Shown: in pieces, positions 10,476 to 19,016 of the stretch
Position numbering within the stretch: position 1 is the stretch's first letter
Layout: every line of letters starts with the position of its first letter
NCBI RefSeq assembly: GCF_016863495.1
Contig: NZ_BOOZ01000029.1
Location: forward strand, 1 to 64,000
DNA: 64,000 nt
Reading direction: 5' to 3'
Source: Micromonospora andamanensis
GTDB lineage: Bacteria > Actinomycetota > Actinomycetes > Mycobacteriales > Micromonosporaceae
Translations under genes and position numbers: made by a program
The notes under the pieces: generated by a model
What the model saw: the letters and a program-made list of their open reading frames with translations, nothing else
Told to the model about the DNA's origin: nothing
The model's database searches: none

Positions 10476-10709
10476 TCACCCCCGGCGGTCCGGACCCTTC
10501 CCGTCGGTGCCGGACTCGTCGGGGCCGTCCGCGTCGTCCCCGCCGCCCATCGCGCCGAGCGCCAGGGCGAACGCGATACCGAAGGCCACCCCGATGCCGA
10601 TGCCGGCGACGCCGTCCAGTGCCGCCACACCGATCACCACGCCGAGCAGGATTCCCACCGGCCAGGCCCAGAGCCTTGAGTCACCGTCCTTCTTCTCCGG
10701 TGCTGCCAT
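10476..10709 (-). CDS. Small membrane protein (77 aa)
   Basis: The product has a charged N-terminus (MAAPEKKDGDSRLWAWPVG), two hydrophobic segments rich in Gly and Val (ILLGVVIGVAALDGVAGIG, IGVAFGIAFALALGAMGG) and an acidic, hydrophilic tail. It looks like a two-pass membrane protein with both ends inside. It is on the same strand as, and 122 bases upstream of, the proline-rich membrane protein, so they may be cotranscribed. No family is recognised. Confidence 0.65.
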   Translation of the reverse strand: MAAPEKKDGDSRLWAWPVGILLGVVIGVAALDGVAGIGIGVAFGIAFALALGAMGGGDDADGPDESGTDGKGPDRRG

Positions 10710-10853
10710 TCCGCGAGCCTATTGCGCCCTGTCGAGGCCCGCAGTGGGCAGCACCCGCGCCGTTCGGCGCGGCAGAACTACCGCTCGCCTCACGTTCGGT
10801 AGGGTCGGCCGCACGCAGCGCCACGAAACGACGTAGTCCGATAGGTTCCGGGT

Positions 10854-12086
10854 GTGATTGACCGCAACCAGGCCGAGCAGCTCGCAGCGGTGTGGGCACG
10901 TCGCGATTCGCTGCGCCTGGGGCGCGAGTGCCGGCCGGTGGTCGCCGAGTTCGACCTCGGCTACGTCATCATCTCCACCCCGTCCACACATGTCAGTGCA
11001 CCTCCCGGTGATCTGCCCTCGACAGTGGTCGACAAGCGGACCGGTGAGGTGAGCACCTGGCCGAGGGTGCCGCCGGACGTGGTGGCACGCCTCTACCGCC
11101 GCAGCCGGGTCGCTGTCCCGCCGACCCAGCGCACCGTGGACCCGGCCGGTCAGCTGCTGCGGGAGATCCACCGGCTGCCCGTACCGACCACCACCGCGCG
11201 ACTCACCGTCGAGGGGCGGATCTTCACCGCCCAGGGCGCCAAGGGCGACGTGGTGCTCAACCATCACCCACTGGTCCGCGCGTACCTCGACGTGCTGCCA
11301 GCCGGCCGGCTGGTCCGGGGCGGAGAGCGGCACGCGGAGGTCGTGGTGGTCTCCGATGTCCTGCACGAGTACGACCGCCGCCGCACCGCCGAGGGCATCG
11401 CCACCATGAGCCTGGGCGATGCCCGGGACCTGCTCAGTTCCGCCCGCATCGAGGTGTCCCAGGTCCGCGACCCGGGCGATCGACACGGTGGACCGGCCGA
11501 CCGGCCCTGTGACTCGTGCCTGACCATGCTTGTCGAGTTCAGCGTCCTGCCCCGCGCCGAACGGGCCCACACCGAGCCCTGGTTTCCGGAACCAGCTCCC
11601 GATCCGGTCCCCGGCCGGTTTCCCCCGGAGGTGGCGCAGGCGCTTGTCGCCGCCGGCTGGCGACCCCAGGCCAGCGACGCAGCGGTGGCGACGGCGACGG
11701 TTCACGGCGTGGGTGCGGTTGGTGGCAGGACGTACGCGCACGCTTCGTTCCCCGCCGCGGTCGCCACGCTAACCGCGTTCCCGCGCCTGCTCAGCCTGCG
11801 GCGTGGCCCCGGCGAGCAGGTGTGGATCTCACGGTTCGACATCCACCCGCGTCAGCTCGCCCAGACCGCCGACCTGCTCGGCGACTTCGCGGCGGTGATC
11901 GGCGCCCGGCTGTTCCCGCTCGGCACCGAGGGCGGCCAGAGCATCATCGCGGTCGACGAGCGGGGCCGGATCTTCGCGCTGGACCAGGCGGGTGAGTGGT
12001 TCCTCGGGGGCGACATCGACACCGCGCTCACCACCCTGCTGCTCGGCCGCGCCCCGGCCCGGGTACGCGACGACGGCGGCTGGTGA
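10854..12086 (+). CDS. Three-part protein: YrhB/Imm35-like, YwqJ-like deaminase and SUKH-3 domains
   Basis: The 410-residue protein starts at a GTG. Residues 1-85 resemble the small YrhB/Imm35 immunity fold (VVDKRTGEVSTWP). Residues about 110-235 hold deaminase-fold zinc motifs: HAE at 160-162 and PCDSC at 218-222, the catalytic layout of the YwqJ-like deaminases. Residues about 250-405 match a SUKH-3 immunity domain, ending with the characteristic GRIFALDQAGEWFLGGDIDTA. Deaminases of this kind occur as toxin domains and SUKH proteins as their antidotes, so an intact deaminase joined to immunity-type domains suggests a self-neutralised or housekeeping role. No secretion signal is visible, so it is probably cytoplasmic. 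It is convergent with the following aldehyde dehydrogenase with only nine bases between stops. Confidence 0.72.
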   Translation: MIDRNQAEQLAAVWARRDSLRLGRECRPVVAEFDLGYVIISTPSTHVSAPPGDLPSTVVDKRTGEVSTWPRVPPDVVARLYRRSRVAVPPTQRTVDPAGQLLREIHRLPVPTTTARLTVEGRIFTAQGAKGDVVLNHHPLVRAYLDVLPAGRLVRGGERHAEVVVVSDVLHEYDRRRTAEGIATMSLGDARDLLSSARIEVSQVRDPGDRHGGPADRPCDSCLTMLVEFSVLPRAERAHTEPWFPEPAPDPVPGRFPPEVAQALVAAGWRPQASDAAVATATVHGVGAVGGRTYAHASFPAAVATLTAFPRLLSLRRGPGEQVWISRFDIHPRQLAQTADLLGDFAAVIGARLFPLGTEGGQSIIAVDERGRIFALDQAGEWFLGGDIDTALTTLLLGRAPARVRDDGGW

Positions 12087-12095
12087 CGTTGACGG

Positions 12096-13535
12096 TCAGA
12101 GCCGCACACCGGTCAGGACCGTGACGCGGGGCTCGGTGTAGTCGTCCATGGCGCTGCGCACTCCCTCCCGACCCACCCCGCTGCCCTTCATGCCGCCGTA
12201 CGGCATCTGGTCGGCGCGGTAGGAGGGCACGTCACCGACGATCACTCCGCCGACCTGGAGGGTGCGCGCCGCGGCGAACGCGACGTCGAGGCGGCGGGTG
12301 AAGACGCCGGCCTGCAACCCGTACACCGAGTCGTTCACCGCCGCGAAGCCGGCGTCGTCGTCGACCACCCGGTCCACCACGAGCACCGGACCGAAGACCT
12401 CCTCCGCGTGGACCTTCGCGTCCCGGGGCACTCCACTGAGGACTGTGGGCGGGTAGGTCGCGCCGTCCCGCCGGCCGCCGGTCTCGATGGTGGCGCCGGC
12501 CGTCACCGCCTCGTCCACCCACGCCTCCACCCGACGGGCCGCGGCCTCGGACACCAGCGGGCCGACATCGGTGAGCGGGTCGGTCGGGTCTCCGGTACGC
12601 AGCTCGCGCACCGCCGCGACCAGCCGGGGCAGGAAGCCGTCGTAGAGCCATTCGTGCACGTAGACCCGCTGCACGGCGATGCAGGACTGGCCGGCCTGGT
12701 AGTTGGCGAAGGTGGCGATCCGGTGCGCCGCGACCGTCAGGTCCTCGTCCTCGGCCCAGTCCTGGCAGATCAGCACCGCCGCGTTGCCGCCCAGTTCCAG
12801 GGTCACGTGCTTGTCGGGAACGGAGCGGCGGATCGCCGCGCCCACCGGTCCGGAGCCGGTGAACGAGACGATCGGCAGCCGGGGGTCGGTGACCAGCTCG
12901 GCGGCGCGTTCGTTGGGCAGCGGCAGGATCGAGAACATGCCCTCCGGCAGCTCCGTCTCGGCCAGGATCTCCCCCAGCAGCAGCGCGGACAGCGGGGTGG
13001 CAGGTGCCGGCTTGACGATGATCGGCGCACCTACCGCGATCGCCGGGGCGACCTTGTGCGCCACCAGGTTCAGCGGGAAGTTGAACGGCGTGATGCCGAG
13101 CACCGGCCCCTTCGGCACCCGGCGGACCAGCGCGATGCGTCCGGTGGCGGCCGGGTCGGTGTCGAGCCGTTGCAGCTCACCGGAGAACCGACGGGCCTCC
13201 TCGGCCGCCCACCGGAATGTCGAGCTGGCCCGGCTCACCTCGGCCCGCGACCACTTGACCGGCTTGCCGTTCTCGGCGGTGATCAGCTGAGCGACCTCCT
13301 CGGCCCGTTCGGCGAGGCGGCGAGAGACGTGGTCCAGGGCCGCCGCGCGGACGTACGCGGGCAGCGCGGCGGCGGTCGCGGCCACCTCGGCCGCCGCCGC
13401 CACTGCCGCCTCGACCTGGTCGGCGGTGGCGACTGTGGTACGCCCGACCGGGCGACAGTCGTAGGGGTGGTGCACCGTCACCTCGTCGGCACCGTGGGCG
13501 GACCGACCGGCGACGAAGAACGCTGTGGGCTCCAC
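12096..13535 (-). CDS. NAD(P)-dependent aldehyde dehydrogenase
   Basis: The 479-residue protein has the full ALDH superfamily set: GITPFNFPLNLVAHK, the glycine motif FTGSGPVG, the catalytic Glu loop VTLELGGN and the catalytic Cys in YQAGQSCIAVQR. EEVFGPVL and the C-terminal GGMKGSGVGREG complete it. Substrate is not certain. It is divergent from the aminobutyraldehyde dehydrogenase/gabT pair and the shared upstream region is 139 bases. Oxidation of succinic semialdehyde, the product of GabT, is therefore an attractive role, but lactaldehyde- or phosphonoacetaldehyde-type activity cannot be excluded. Confidence 0.9.
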   Translation of the reverse strand: MEPTAFFVAGRSAHGADEVTVHHPYDCRPVGRTTVATADQVEAAVAAAAEVAATAAALPAYVRAAALDHVSRRLAERAEEVAQLITAENGKPVKWSRAEVSRASSTFRWAAEEARRFSGELQRLDTDPAATGRIALVRRVPKGPVLGITPFNFPLNLVAHKVAPAIAVGAPIIVKPAPATPLSALLLGEILAETELPEGMFSILPLPNERAAELVTDPRLPIVSFTGSGPVGAAIRRSVPDKHVTLELGGNAAVLICQDWAEDEDLTVAAHRIATFANYQAGQSCIAVQRVYVHEWLYDGFLPRLVAAVRELRTGDPTDPLTDVGPLVSEAAARRVEAWVDEAVTAGATIETGGRRDGATYPPTVLSGVPRDAKVHAEEVFGPVLVVDRVVDDDAGFAAVNDSVYGLQAGVFTRRLDVAFAAARTLQVGGVIVGDVPSYRADQMPYGGMKGSGVGREGVRSAMDDYTEPRVTVLTGVRL

Positions 13536-13674
13536 GTGCGCAGCCTAAACGACCGCCTCGTCTACGGAAACAGTCGCCTTAACCCTTGTCTGCCGCGAAT
13601 TCAGTAGCGAAGATGGCAGCAAGATTGCGATAACCGCCGCAGCGAGACCCCGGACCCCTCGGAGTGATCCAGTC

Positions 13675-15111
13675 ATGAGTGACAAGCAGAGGCTGCGCAA
13701 CTTCGTCAACGGCGAGTACGTCGAGCCGGTCGACGGCGGCTACGCCGACCTGATCGACCCGTGCACGGGTGAGGTCTTCGCCCAGACGCCGGTCTCCGGC
13801 ACCGCCGACGTGGACGCGGCGATGCGGGCCGCCGCCACCGCCTTCGACAGCTGGCGGGACAGCACTCCGGCCGAGCGGCAGCGGGCGCTGCTCAAGCTCG
13901 CCGACGCGGTCGAGGCCCGGGCCGCCGACCTGGTCGACGCGGAGGTACGCAACACCGGCAAGCCACGCCAGCTCACCGCCGACGAGGAACTGCCGCCGGC
14001 GGTGGACGAGTTCCGCTTCTTCGCCGGGGCCGCCCGCCTGCTGGAGGGCCGCTCGGCCGGCGAGTACCTGGCCGGGCACACCTCGTACGTGCGGCGCGAG
14101 CCGATCGGGGTCTGCGCCCAGGTGACGCCCTGGAACTACCCGCTGATGATGGCCGTCTGGAAGATCGCTCCCGCGCTGGCGGCCGGCAACACGGTGGTCC
14201 TCAAGCCGTCGGACACCACCCCGGTGTCGACGTTGCTGCTCGCCGAGATCGCCGCCGAGCACCTGCCGCCGGGCGTGTTCAACGTGGTCTGCGGAGATCG
14301 GGACACCGGCCGAGCCCTGGTCGCGCACCCCACCCCGCAACTGGTCTCCATCACCGGCTCGACCCGGGCCGGCATGGAGGTCGCCGCAGCCGCCGCGCCC
14401 GACCTCAAGCGGACCCACCTGGAGCTGGGCGGCAAGGCGCCGGTGGTGATCTTCGACGACGCGGACATCGCCGCGGCGGCCGAGGCCATCGCGGTCGGCG
14501 GCTACTTCAACGCCGGCCAGGACTGCACCGCGGCCACCCGGGTGCTCACCGGACCCGACGTCCACGACGACTTCGTGGCCGCCCTCACCGAGCAGGCCCG
14601 CAACACGAGGACCGGCGCACCTGACGACGCGGACGTTCTCTACGGCCCGCTGAACAACGCCAACCAGCTGGCCCGGGTACGTGGCTTCCTGGACCGGCTG
14701 CCCGACCACGCGACCGTGCGGACCGGGGGCACGCAGGTGGGCGAGCGCGGCTACTTCTACGCGCCGACTGTCGTCTCCGGGGTACGGCAGGACGACGAGA
14801 TCATCCAGGACGAGGTGTTCGGGCCGGTCATCACCGTGCAGCGGTTCTCCGACGAGGACGAGGCGGTCCGCTGGGCCAACGGCGTCGACTACGGCCTGTC
14901 CGCCTCGGTCTGGACCCGCGACCACGGCCGGGCGATGCGGATGACCCGACGGCTCGACTTCGGCTGCGTCTGGGTGAACACCCACATCCCGTTCATCTCC
15001 GAGATGCCGCACGGCGGCTTCAAGCACTCCGGGCACGGCAAGGACCTCTCCGTCTACAGCCTGGAGGACTACACCCGGATCAAGCACGTCATGCACAACA
15101 TCGAGGGCTGA
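13675..15111 (+). CDS. Gamma-aminobutyraldehyde dehydrogenase
   Basis: The 478-residue ALDH family enzyme has VTPWNYPLMMAVWKIAPALA, the NAD-binding ITGSTRAG, the catalytic Glu in THLELGGKAP and the catalytic Cys in NAGQDCTAATR. Overall resemblance is to the aminobutyraldehyde/betaine aldehyde group. It would oxidise 4-aminobutanal, made from putrescine by transamination or oxidation, to GABA. The next gene, four bases downstream, encodes GABA transaminase, which strengthens the call. GGAG precedes the ATG at nine bases. Confidence 0.9.
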   Translation: MSDKQRLRNFVNGEYVEPVDGGYADLIDPCTGEVFAQTPVSGTADVDAAMRAAATAFDSWRDSTPAERQRALLKLADAVEARAADLVDAEVRNTGKPRQLTADEELPPAVDEFRFFAGAARLLEGRSAGEYLAGHTSYVRREPIGVCAQVTPWNYPLMMAVWKIAPALAAGNTVVLKPSDTTPVSTLLLAEIAAEHLPPGVFNVVCGDRDTGRALVAHPTPQLVSITGSTRAGMEVAAAAAPDLKRTHLELGGKAPVVIFDDADIAAAAEAIAVGGYFNAGQDCTAATRVLTGPDVHDDFVAALTEQARNTRTGAPDDADVLYGPLNNANQLARVRGFLDRLPDHATVRTGGTQVGERGYFYAPTVVSGVRQDDEIIQDEVFGPVITVQRFSDEDEAVRWANGVDYGLSASVWTRDHGRAMRMTRRLDFGCVWVNTHIPFISEMPHGGFKHSGHGKDLSVYSLEDYTRIKHVMHNIEG

Positions 15112-15115
15112 CCCC

Positions 15116-16387
15116 ATGACCTCCTCGGACGAGTTGCAGAAGCGGCGCAGCTCCGCCGTCGCCCGGGGCGTCGGCAGCGTCATCAACTCCTATGTGGACT
15201 CCGCGTCGGGTGGCACGCTCACCGACGTCGACGGCCGCCGGTGGATCGACTTCGCCGCCGGCATCGCTGTCACGAACGTCGGCAACTCCGCTCCCCGGGT
15301 GGTCGAGGCCGTGCGGGCGCAGGTCGAACGGTTCACCCACACCTGTTTCATGGTCGCGCCGTACGAGTCGTACGTGGCGGTCTGCGAGCAGCTCAACGCG
15401 CTGACCCCGGGTGGGTTCGAGAAGCGTTCGGCGCTGTTCAACTCGGGTGCCGAGGCGGTGGAGAACGCGGTGAAGGTCGCCCGGCACGCCACCGGACGGT
15501 CGGCGGTCGTGGTGTTCGACCACGCGTACCACGGGCGGACCAACCTGACGTTGGCACTGACCGCCAAGAACATGCCGTACAAGCACCGGTTCGGGCCGTT
15601 CGCCGGCGAGGTCTACCGGGTGCCGATGTCGTACCCGTTGCGCGACGGTGGTCTGGACGGCGCCACGGCGGCGGCCCGCGCCATCGAGACCATCGAGAAG
15701 CAGGTCGGGGCGGAGAACGTCGCCGCGTTGCTGATCGAGCCGATCCAGGGCGAGGGCGGTTTCGTCGTACCGGCGAAGGGTTTTCTGCCGGCGCTGCGCA
15801 CGTGGGCGACGGCGGCCGGGGCGGTCTTCGTCGCCGACGAGATCCAGACCGGGTTCTGCCGCACCGGCGACTGGTTCGCCTGCCAGCACGAGGGCGTCGA
15901 ACCGGACCTGGTGACCCTGGCCAAGGGCATGGCCGGTGGGCTGCCGCTGGCCGCGGTCACCGGGCGGGCGGAGCTGATGGACGCGGTGCACGTCGGCGGG
16001 CTCGGCGGCACCTACGGCGGCAATCCGATCGCCTGCGCCGCCGCCCTGGCCGCCATCGAGACGATGCGGGAGCTGGACCTGGCCGGCGCGGCCCGACGGA
16101 TCGGGACGGTGCTTGGTGATCGGCTGCGCGCCGTCGCCGCCCGCGACCCGCGCATCGCCGAGGTACGCGGACGCGGCGCGATGCTCGCCGTGGAGATCGT
16201 CACGCCGGGCACCCTGACCCCCGACCCGAGCGCCACGGCAGCGGTCTCGGCGGCCTGCCACGCCGCCGGCCTGCTCACCCTCACCTGCGGCACGTACGGC
16301 AATGTGCTGCGCTTTCTGCCACCGCTTGTCATCTCCGACGACGACCTCGCCCGCGGCCTGGACATCCTCGACGCCGCCTTCGGGTGA
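15116..16387 (+). CDS. gabT: 4-aminobutyrate aminotransferase
   Basis: This 423-residue class III PLP aminotransferase transfers the amino group of GABA to 2-oxoglutarate, giving succinic semialdehyde. Visible features are FNSGAEAVENAVKVARHATG, the aromatic FDHAYHGRTNLT, VAALLIEPIQGEGGF, the PLP-ring Asp in VADEIQTGFCRTG and the Schiff-base lysine in LVTLAKGMAGGLPL. GGTYGGNPIACAAALA completes the active site. It is four bases from the stop of the aminobutyraldehyde dehydrogenase and surely in the same operon. It ends at a strong bidirectional terminator. Confidence 0.95.
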   Translation: MTSSDELQKRRSSAVARGVGSVINSYVDSASGGTLTDVDGRRWIDFAAGIAVTNVGNSAPRVVEAVRAQVERFTHTCFMVAPYESYVAVCEQLNALTPGGFEKRSALFNSGAEAVENAVKVARHATGRSAVVVFDHAYHGRTNLTLALTAKNMPYKHRFGPFAGEVYRVPMSYPLRDGGLDGATAAARAIETIEKQVGAENVAALLIEPIQGEGGFVVPAKGFLPALRTWATAAGAVFVADEIQTGFCRTGDWFACQHEGVEPDLVTLAKGMAGGLPLAAVTGRAELMDAVHVGGLGGTYGGNPIACAAALAAIETMRELDLAGAARRIGTVLGDRLRAVAARDPRIAEVRGRGAMLAVEIVTPGTLTPDPSATAAVSAACHAAGLLTLTCGTYGNVLRFLPPLVISDDDLARGLDILDAAFG

Positions 16388-16393
16388 CCGACC

Positions 16394-16438
16394 GGCCGGG
16401 TGGTTGCCGCGTCCGCACCGCGCGGCAGCCACCCGGCC
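16394..16438. terminator. Bidirectional hairpin terminator after gabT
   Basis: Two 18-base arms (16394-16411 and 16421-16438) pair with a single G-U position around a nine-base loop; the outer part is GGCCGGGTGG with CCACCCGGCC. It lies between the convergent gabT and the RlpA-like secreted protein gene, directly after both stops. Confidence 0.8.
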
Positions 16439-16456
16439 TCACTCCGGTCGCTCACC

Positions 16457-17137
16457 TCAGCGCAGCAGCTCGACTGTGTTGTTGCGCACCAGGTTCTTGC
16501 CCGGCTCCCGGATCTGCTCCATCGCTGCGGAGTTCAGCAGCACGCAACTGCCCGAGGGACCGGTGATGGTGACGGTCGTCGTCTTGTCGTTGTCCAGGTT
16601 CGTCACCCGCAGCCGGGTACCGACCGGGAAGCGGTCGCTTGTCGCGGCCGGCCCGGCGGCCTCGTCGAAGAAGGTGATCGCACCCTGGCAGGCCGAGCCG
16701 GTGACCGGGCGGGCCGCCGGCGGTGAGGCCGAGCCGGGCCGGTCGCCTGGCGCGTCCGGCTGACCCGCGCCCGGTTGCGCGGCGGCGTCGCCGATCCGCT
16801 CGACCACGTTGCGCCGGATCACGTTCTTGCCCGGTTCGCGGACGAGTTCCATGGCTGCGGTGTTGAGCAGCACGCAGCTGCCCGACGGGCCGACAACCGT
16901 CACCTCGGCCGTCCTGTCGTTGTCGAGGTTCGTCACCCGCAGCCGGGTGCCTACCGGAAACTGGTTGCTGGTGGCGGCCGGCGCGCCCCCCTCGGCCGAG
17001 AACGTGATCGATCCCGAGCAGACGCTCTGTCGGGTCGGTGCGCTGTCAGCGAACCCCAGTCCGGTGCCCACCGCCACCGTCGCCGCGGCGACCACCGCCA
17101 CCCCCGCCGCCAGCACGTGCTTCCGCTGCAGCTTCAC
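16457..17137 (-). CDS. Secreted protein with two RlpA-like double-psi beta-barrel repeats
   Basis: The 226-residue product has a signal peptide (VLAAGVAVVAAATVAVGTGL, cut near residue 31) and two near-identical domains with a period of 110 residues, at about 38-115 and 148-226. Each contains FPVGTRLRVTNLDND, then T(A/T)xVT and GPSGSCVLLN(T/S)AAME, which parallels the RlpA double-psi barrel layout (FGTRVRVTNLDNGR, then DRGP and IDLS). Each repeat carries two cysteines (40/88 and 150/198), suggesting a disulfide. The conserved catalytic Asp of lytic RlpA-type enzymes is absent, so binding rather than cleavage is likelier. GGAGG precedes the GTG start. A Pro/Ala/Gly linker separates the domains. 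Confidence 0.75.
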   Translation of the reverse strand: MKLQRKHVLAAGVAVVAAATVAVGTGLGFADSAPTRQSVCSGSITFSAEGGAPAATSNQFPVGTRLRVTNLDNDRTAEVTVVGPSGSCVLLNTAAMELVREPGKNVIRRNVVERIGDAAAQPGAGQPDAPGDRPGSASPPAARPVTGSACQGAITFFDEAAGPAATSDRFPVGTRLRVTNLDNDKTTTVTITGPSGSCVLLNSAAMEQIREPGKNLVRNNTVELLR

Positions 17138-17184
17138 CTGTTCCTCCCGTCCTCACACCCTTGTGTTTCGGGGGCTGGTACGGC

Positions 17185-17201
17185 CTGGGAGCGCTTTCCA
17201 G
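17185..17201. promoter_or_regulatory. LacI-type palindrome upstream of the RlpA-like gene
   Basis: The sequence CTGGGAGCGCTTTCCAG is a near palindrome centred on AGCGCT, about 50 bases upstream of the secreted protein start. It resembles CebR/CelR-type LacI-family operators (TGGGAGCGCTCCCA) of actinobacteria that control cell-wall or polysaccharide genes. No LacI regulator is encoded in the window. Confidence 0.4.
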
Positions 17202-17259
17202 TTCATCCGCGTGACACTTATCGAAAACAAGCCTTCGAGTGAACTGGCGACAGAACCGG

Positions 17260-17895
17260 TCATACCGGCCCGTAACGGGTGTTCGGCGCGCCGGTCAACA
17301 GCGCCCAGTAGCGGTCACCGTACGACCAGTGCCACCACTCGGTCGGGTAGTTCACCAGGCCGGCGCCCCGCAGCGCCCCCGCCATGATCTGCCGACGCCG
17401 GCGGGCCTCGGCACCTATCGACGACGCTGCGGTGAAGCAGGCGTTGCCACTCGCCTCCGGGGTGGCGTCCACCGGGGTGCCCATGTCCAGCTCGACGCCG
17501 TCCACGGTGCACAGTGTCAGGTCCACCGCACCACCGGTGCTGTGCGGCGCCACCTCGACCGGCGAGACGAACTTGGTGGTCTCCCGGTACAGCCGCTCCG
17601 GCGACCAGTCCGGGTGGGTCCGCCGCAGCTCCTCCCGGTAGCCGGTGAAGATGTCCAGCTGCGCCTGGTAGGGCCGGTACCCCTCGACGACAAGCAGTCG
17701 CAACCCGTCGGGCAACGCGCGCTGCGCCGCCAGCAGCCGGTCCACCACCGGCCGGCGCAACCGGGCGTACGCGCCGGCCGGGTCGGCCGCCCGCTGGTCC
17801 AGCCGCAGCTCGGGGATCTCGCGCAGGTCGACAAGCGGCGCACCGTCGTCGGCACCGGGCACCGCCGCGACCCGTGGATCGCAGAGCAGGATCAC
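17260..17895 (-). CDS. vanX: VanX-type D-alanyl-D-alanine dipeptidase
   Basis: This 211-residue zinc peptidase (M15D) would hydrolyse the dipeptide D-Ala-D-Ala in the cytoplasm; no signal peptide is visible. All catalytic residues of VanX have counterparts: Arg74 in EGYRPYQAQ, zinc ligands His118 and Asp125 in APHSTGGAVDLTL, the base Glu186 and zinc ligand His189 in YPTEWWHWSYG. The GTG start at 17895 overlaps the stop of the ligase gene (GTGA), so the two proteins are made together. In Van clusters VanX removes D-Ala-D-Ala so that only the modified depsipeptide or dipeptide enters the wall. It is the last gene of the six-gene operon starting at 23216. Confidence 0.9.
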   Translation of the reverse strand: MILLCDPRVAAVPGADDGAPLVDLREIPELRLDQRAADPAGAYARLRRPVVDRLLAAQRALPDGLRLLVVEGYRPYQAQLDIFTGYREELRRTHPDWSPERLYRETTKFVSPVEVAPHSTGGAVDLTLCTVDGVELDMGTPVDATPEASGNACFTAASSIGAEARRRRQIMAGALRGAGLVNYPTEWWHWSYGDRYWALLTGAPNTRYGPV

Positions 17896-19016
17896 CGCAC
17901 ACCTGCCCCGCCGGGCCGCTCCGCGTGCCGGGCGAAGGCGAGTGCGACGAGGCGGTCCAGGATCTCCCGGTAGTCGACGCCGGCCGCCGCCCACACCTTC
18001 GGGTACATGGAGTGGGCGGTGAAACCGGGCATGGTGTTCAGCTCGTTGACGTACAACTCGCCGGCCACCTCGTCGTAGAGGAAGTCGACCCGGGCCAGAC
18101 CCCAGCCCCCGATCGCGGCGAACGCCCGCACCGACAGCTCCCGGATCCGCTCGGTCACCTCCCCCGGCAGCGGGGCCGGGACGACCATCGGATCGGTGTC
18201 GCCGAAGTACTTCTGGCGGTAGTCGAACCAGCCGCCGCTGACCCGCACCTCACCGACAGTTGAAGCGTCCGGGCGGGTACCGCCGAGCACCCCGCACTCC
18301 AGTTCCCGGCCGTTGACCCCCTGCTCCACCACGACCACCGTGTCGTGTCGCAGCGCCTCCTCGACCGCCGCACCCAGATCGTCGCCCTCGGCCACCCGGG
18401 AGATCCCGATCGAGGAACCCATCCGGGCCGGCTTGACGAACAGCGGGCGGCGCAGCCCCAGCACCAGCTTCTCCGGATCCTCGGTGGTGCGGTAGGTGGT
18501 CGCGTCGAAGGAGACGTGTGGGGTGATCGGCACGCCCTCGGCCCGCAACGCCCGCTTCATCGCCACCTTGTCCATCCCGACGGCGGAGGCGAGGATGCCG
18601 CACCCGACGTACGGCACGCCCAGGGATTCGAGCAGTCCCTGCACCACCCCGTCCTCACCGAACGGGCCGTGCAGCACCGGGAAGACCACGTCCAGTTCGG
18701 CGTGCACCGCGCCGGGCGCGTCCATCGCGGTCACCACGGCCGTACCCGGGCGGGGCCCGGCCCGCAGTTCCACGGCCGGACCGATCACCGTCAACCTGTC
18801 GTCGATGGCCCGCTCGGCTGCCGTTCCGGCGAGGAACCCGGCCAGCGCCGCGTCCGGAACCAGCCGCTTCTCACCACTCCGGGTGACCCCGATGGCGACG
18901 ATGCGGTACCCGCCGCCGGCCAGCGCGCGCGCCACCCCGAGCGCGGAGGAGCAGGAGACGTCGTGCTCCGCCGACGGCCCGCCGAACAGAATTCCGATCC
19001 GCACTGGTGCACTCAT
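17892..19016 (-). CDS. D-alanine--D-alanine ligase family protein (possible D-Ala-D-X ligase)
   Basis: The 374-residue ATP-grasp ligase has FGGPSAEHDVS with catalytic Glu17, VFPVLHGPFGEDGVVQG, the S-loop KPARMGSSIGIS (193-206) and VNELNTMPGFTAHSMYPK (323-340). The omega-loop region reads WFDYRQKYFGD, so Tyr270 occupies the position of E. coli DdlB Tyr216, as in genuine D-Ala-D-Ala ligases and unlike the His of VanA. The segment around Met337 resembles DdlA. Sequence alone favours D-Ala-D-Ala, but the setting with VanX and a racemase-like enzyme argues for another second substrate such as D-Ser. Its ATG overlaps the stop of the PLP enzyme gene (ATGA). Confidence 0.88.
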   Translation of the reverse strand: MSAPVRIGILFGGPSAEHDVSCSSALGVARALAGGGYRIVAIGVTRSGEKRLVPDAALAGFLAGTAAERAIDDRLTVIGPAVELRAGPRPGTAVVTAMDAPGAVHAELDVVFPVLHGPFGEDGVVQGLLESLGVPYVGCGILASAVGMDKVAMKRALRAEGVPITPHVSFDATTYRTTEDPEKLVLGLRRPLFVKPARMGSSIGISRVAEGDDLGAAVEEALRHDTVVVVEQGVNGRELECGVLGGTRPDASTVGEVRVSGGWFDYRQKYFGDTDPMVVPAPLPGEVTERIRELSVRAFAAIGGWGLARVDFLYDEVAGELYVNELNTMPGFTAHSMYPKVWAAAGVDYREILDRLVALAFARHAERPGGAGVR

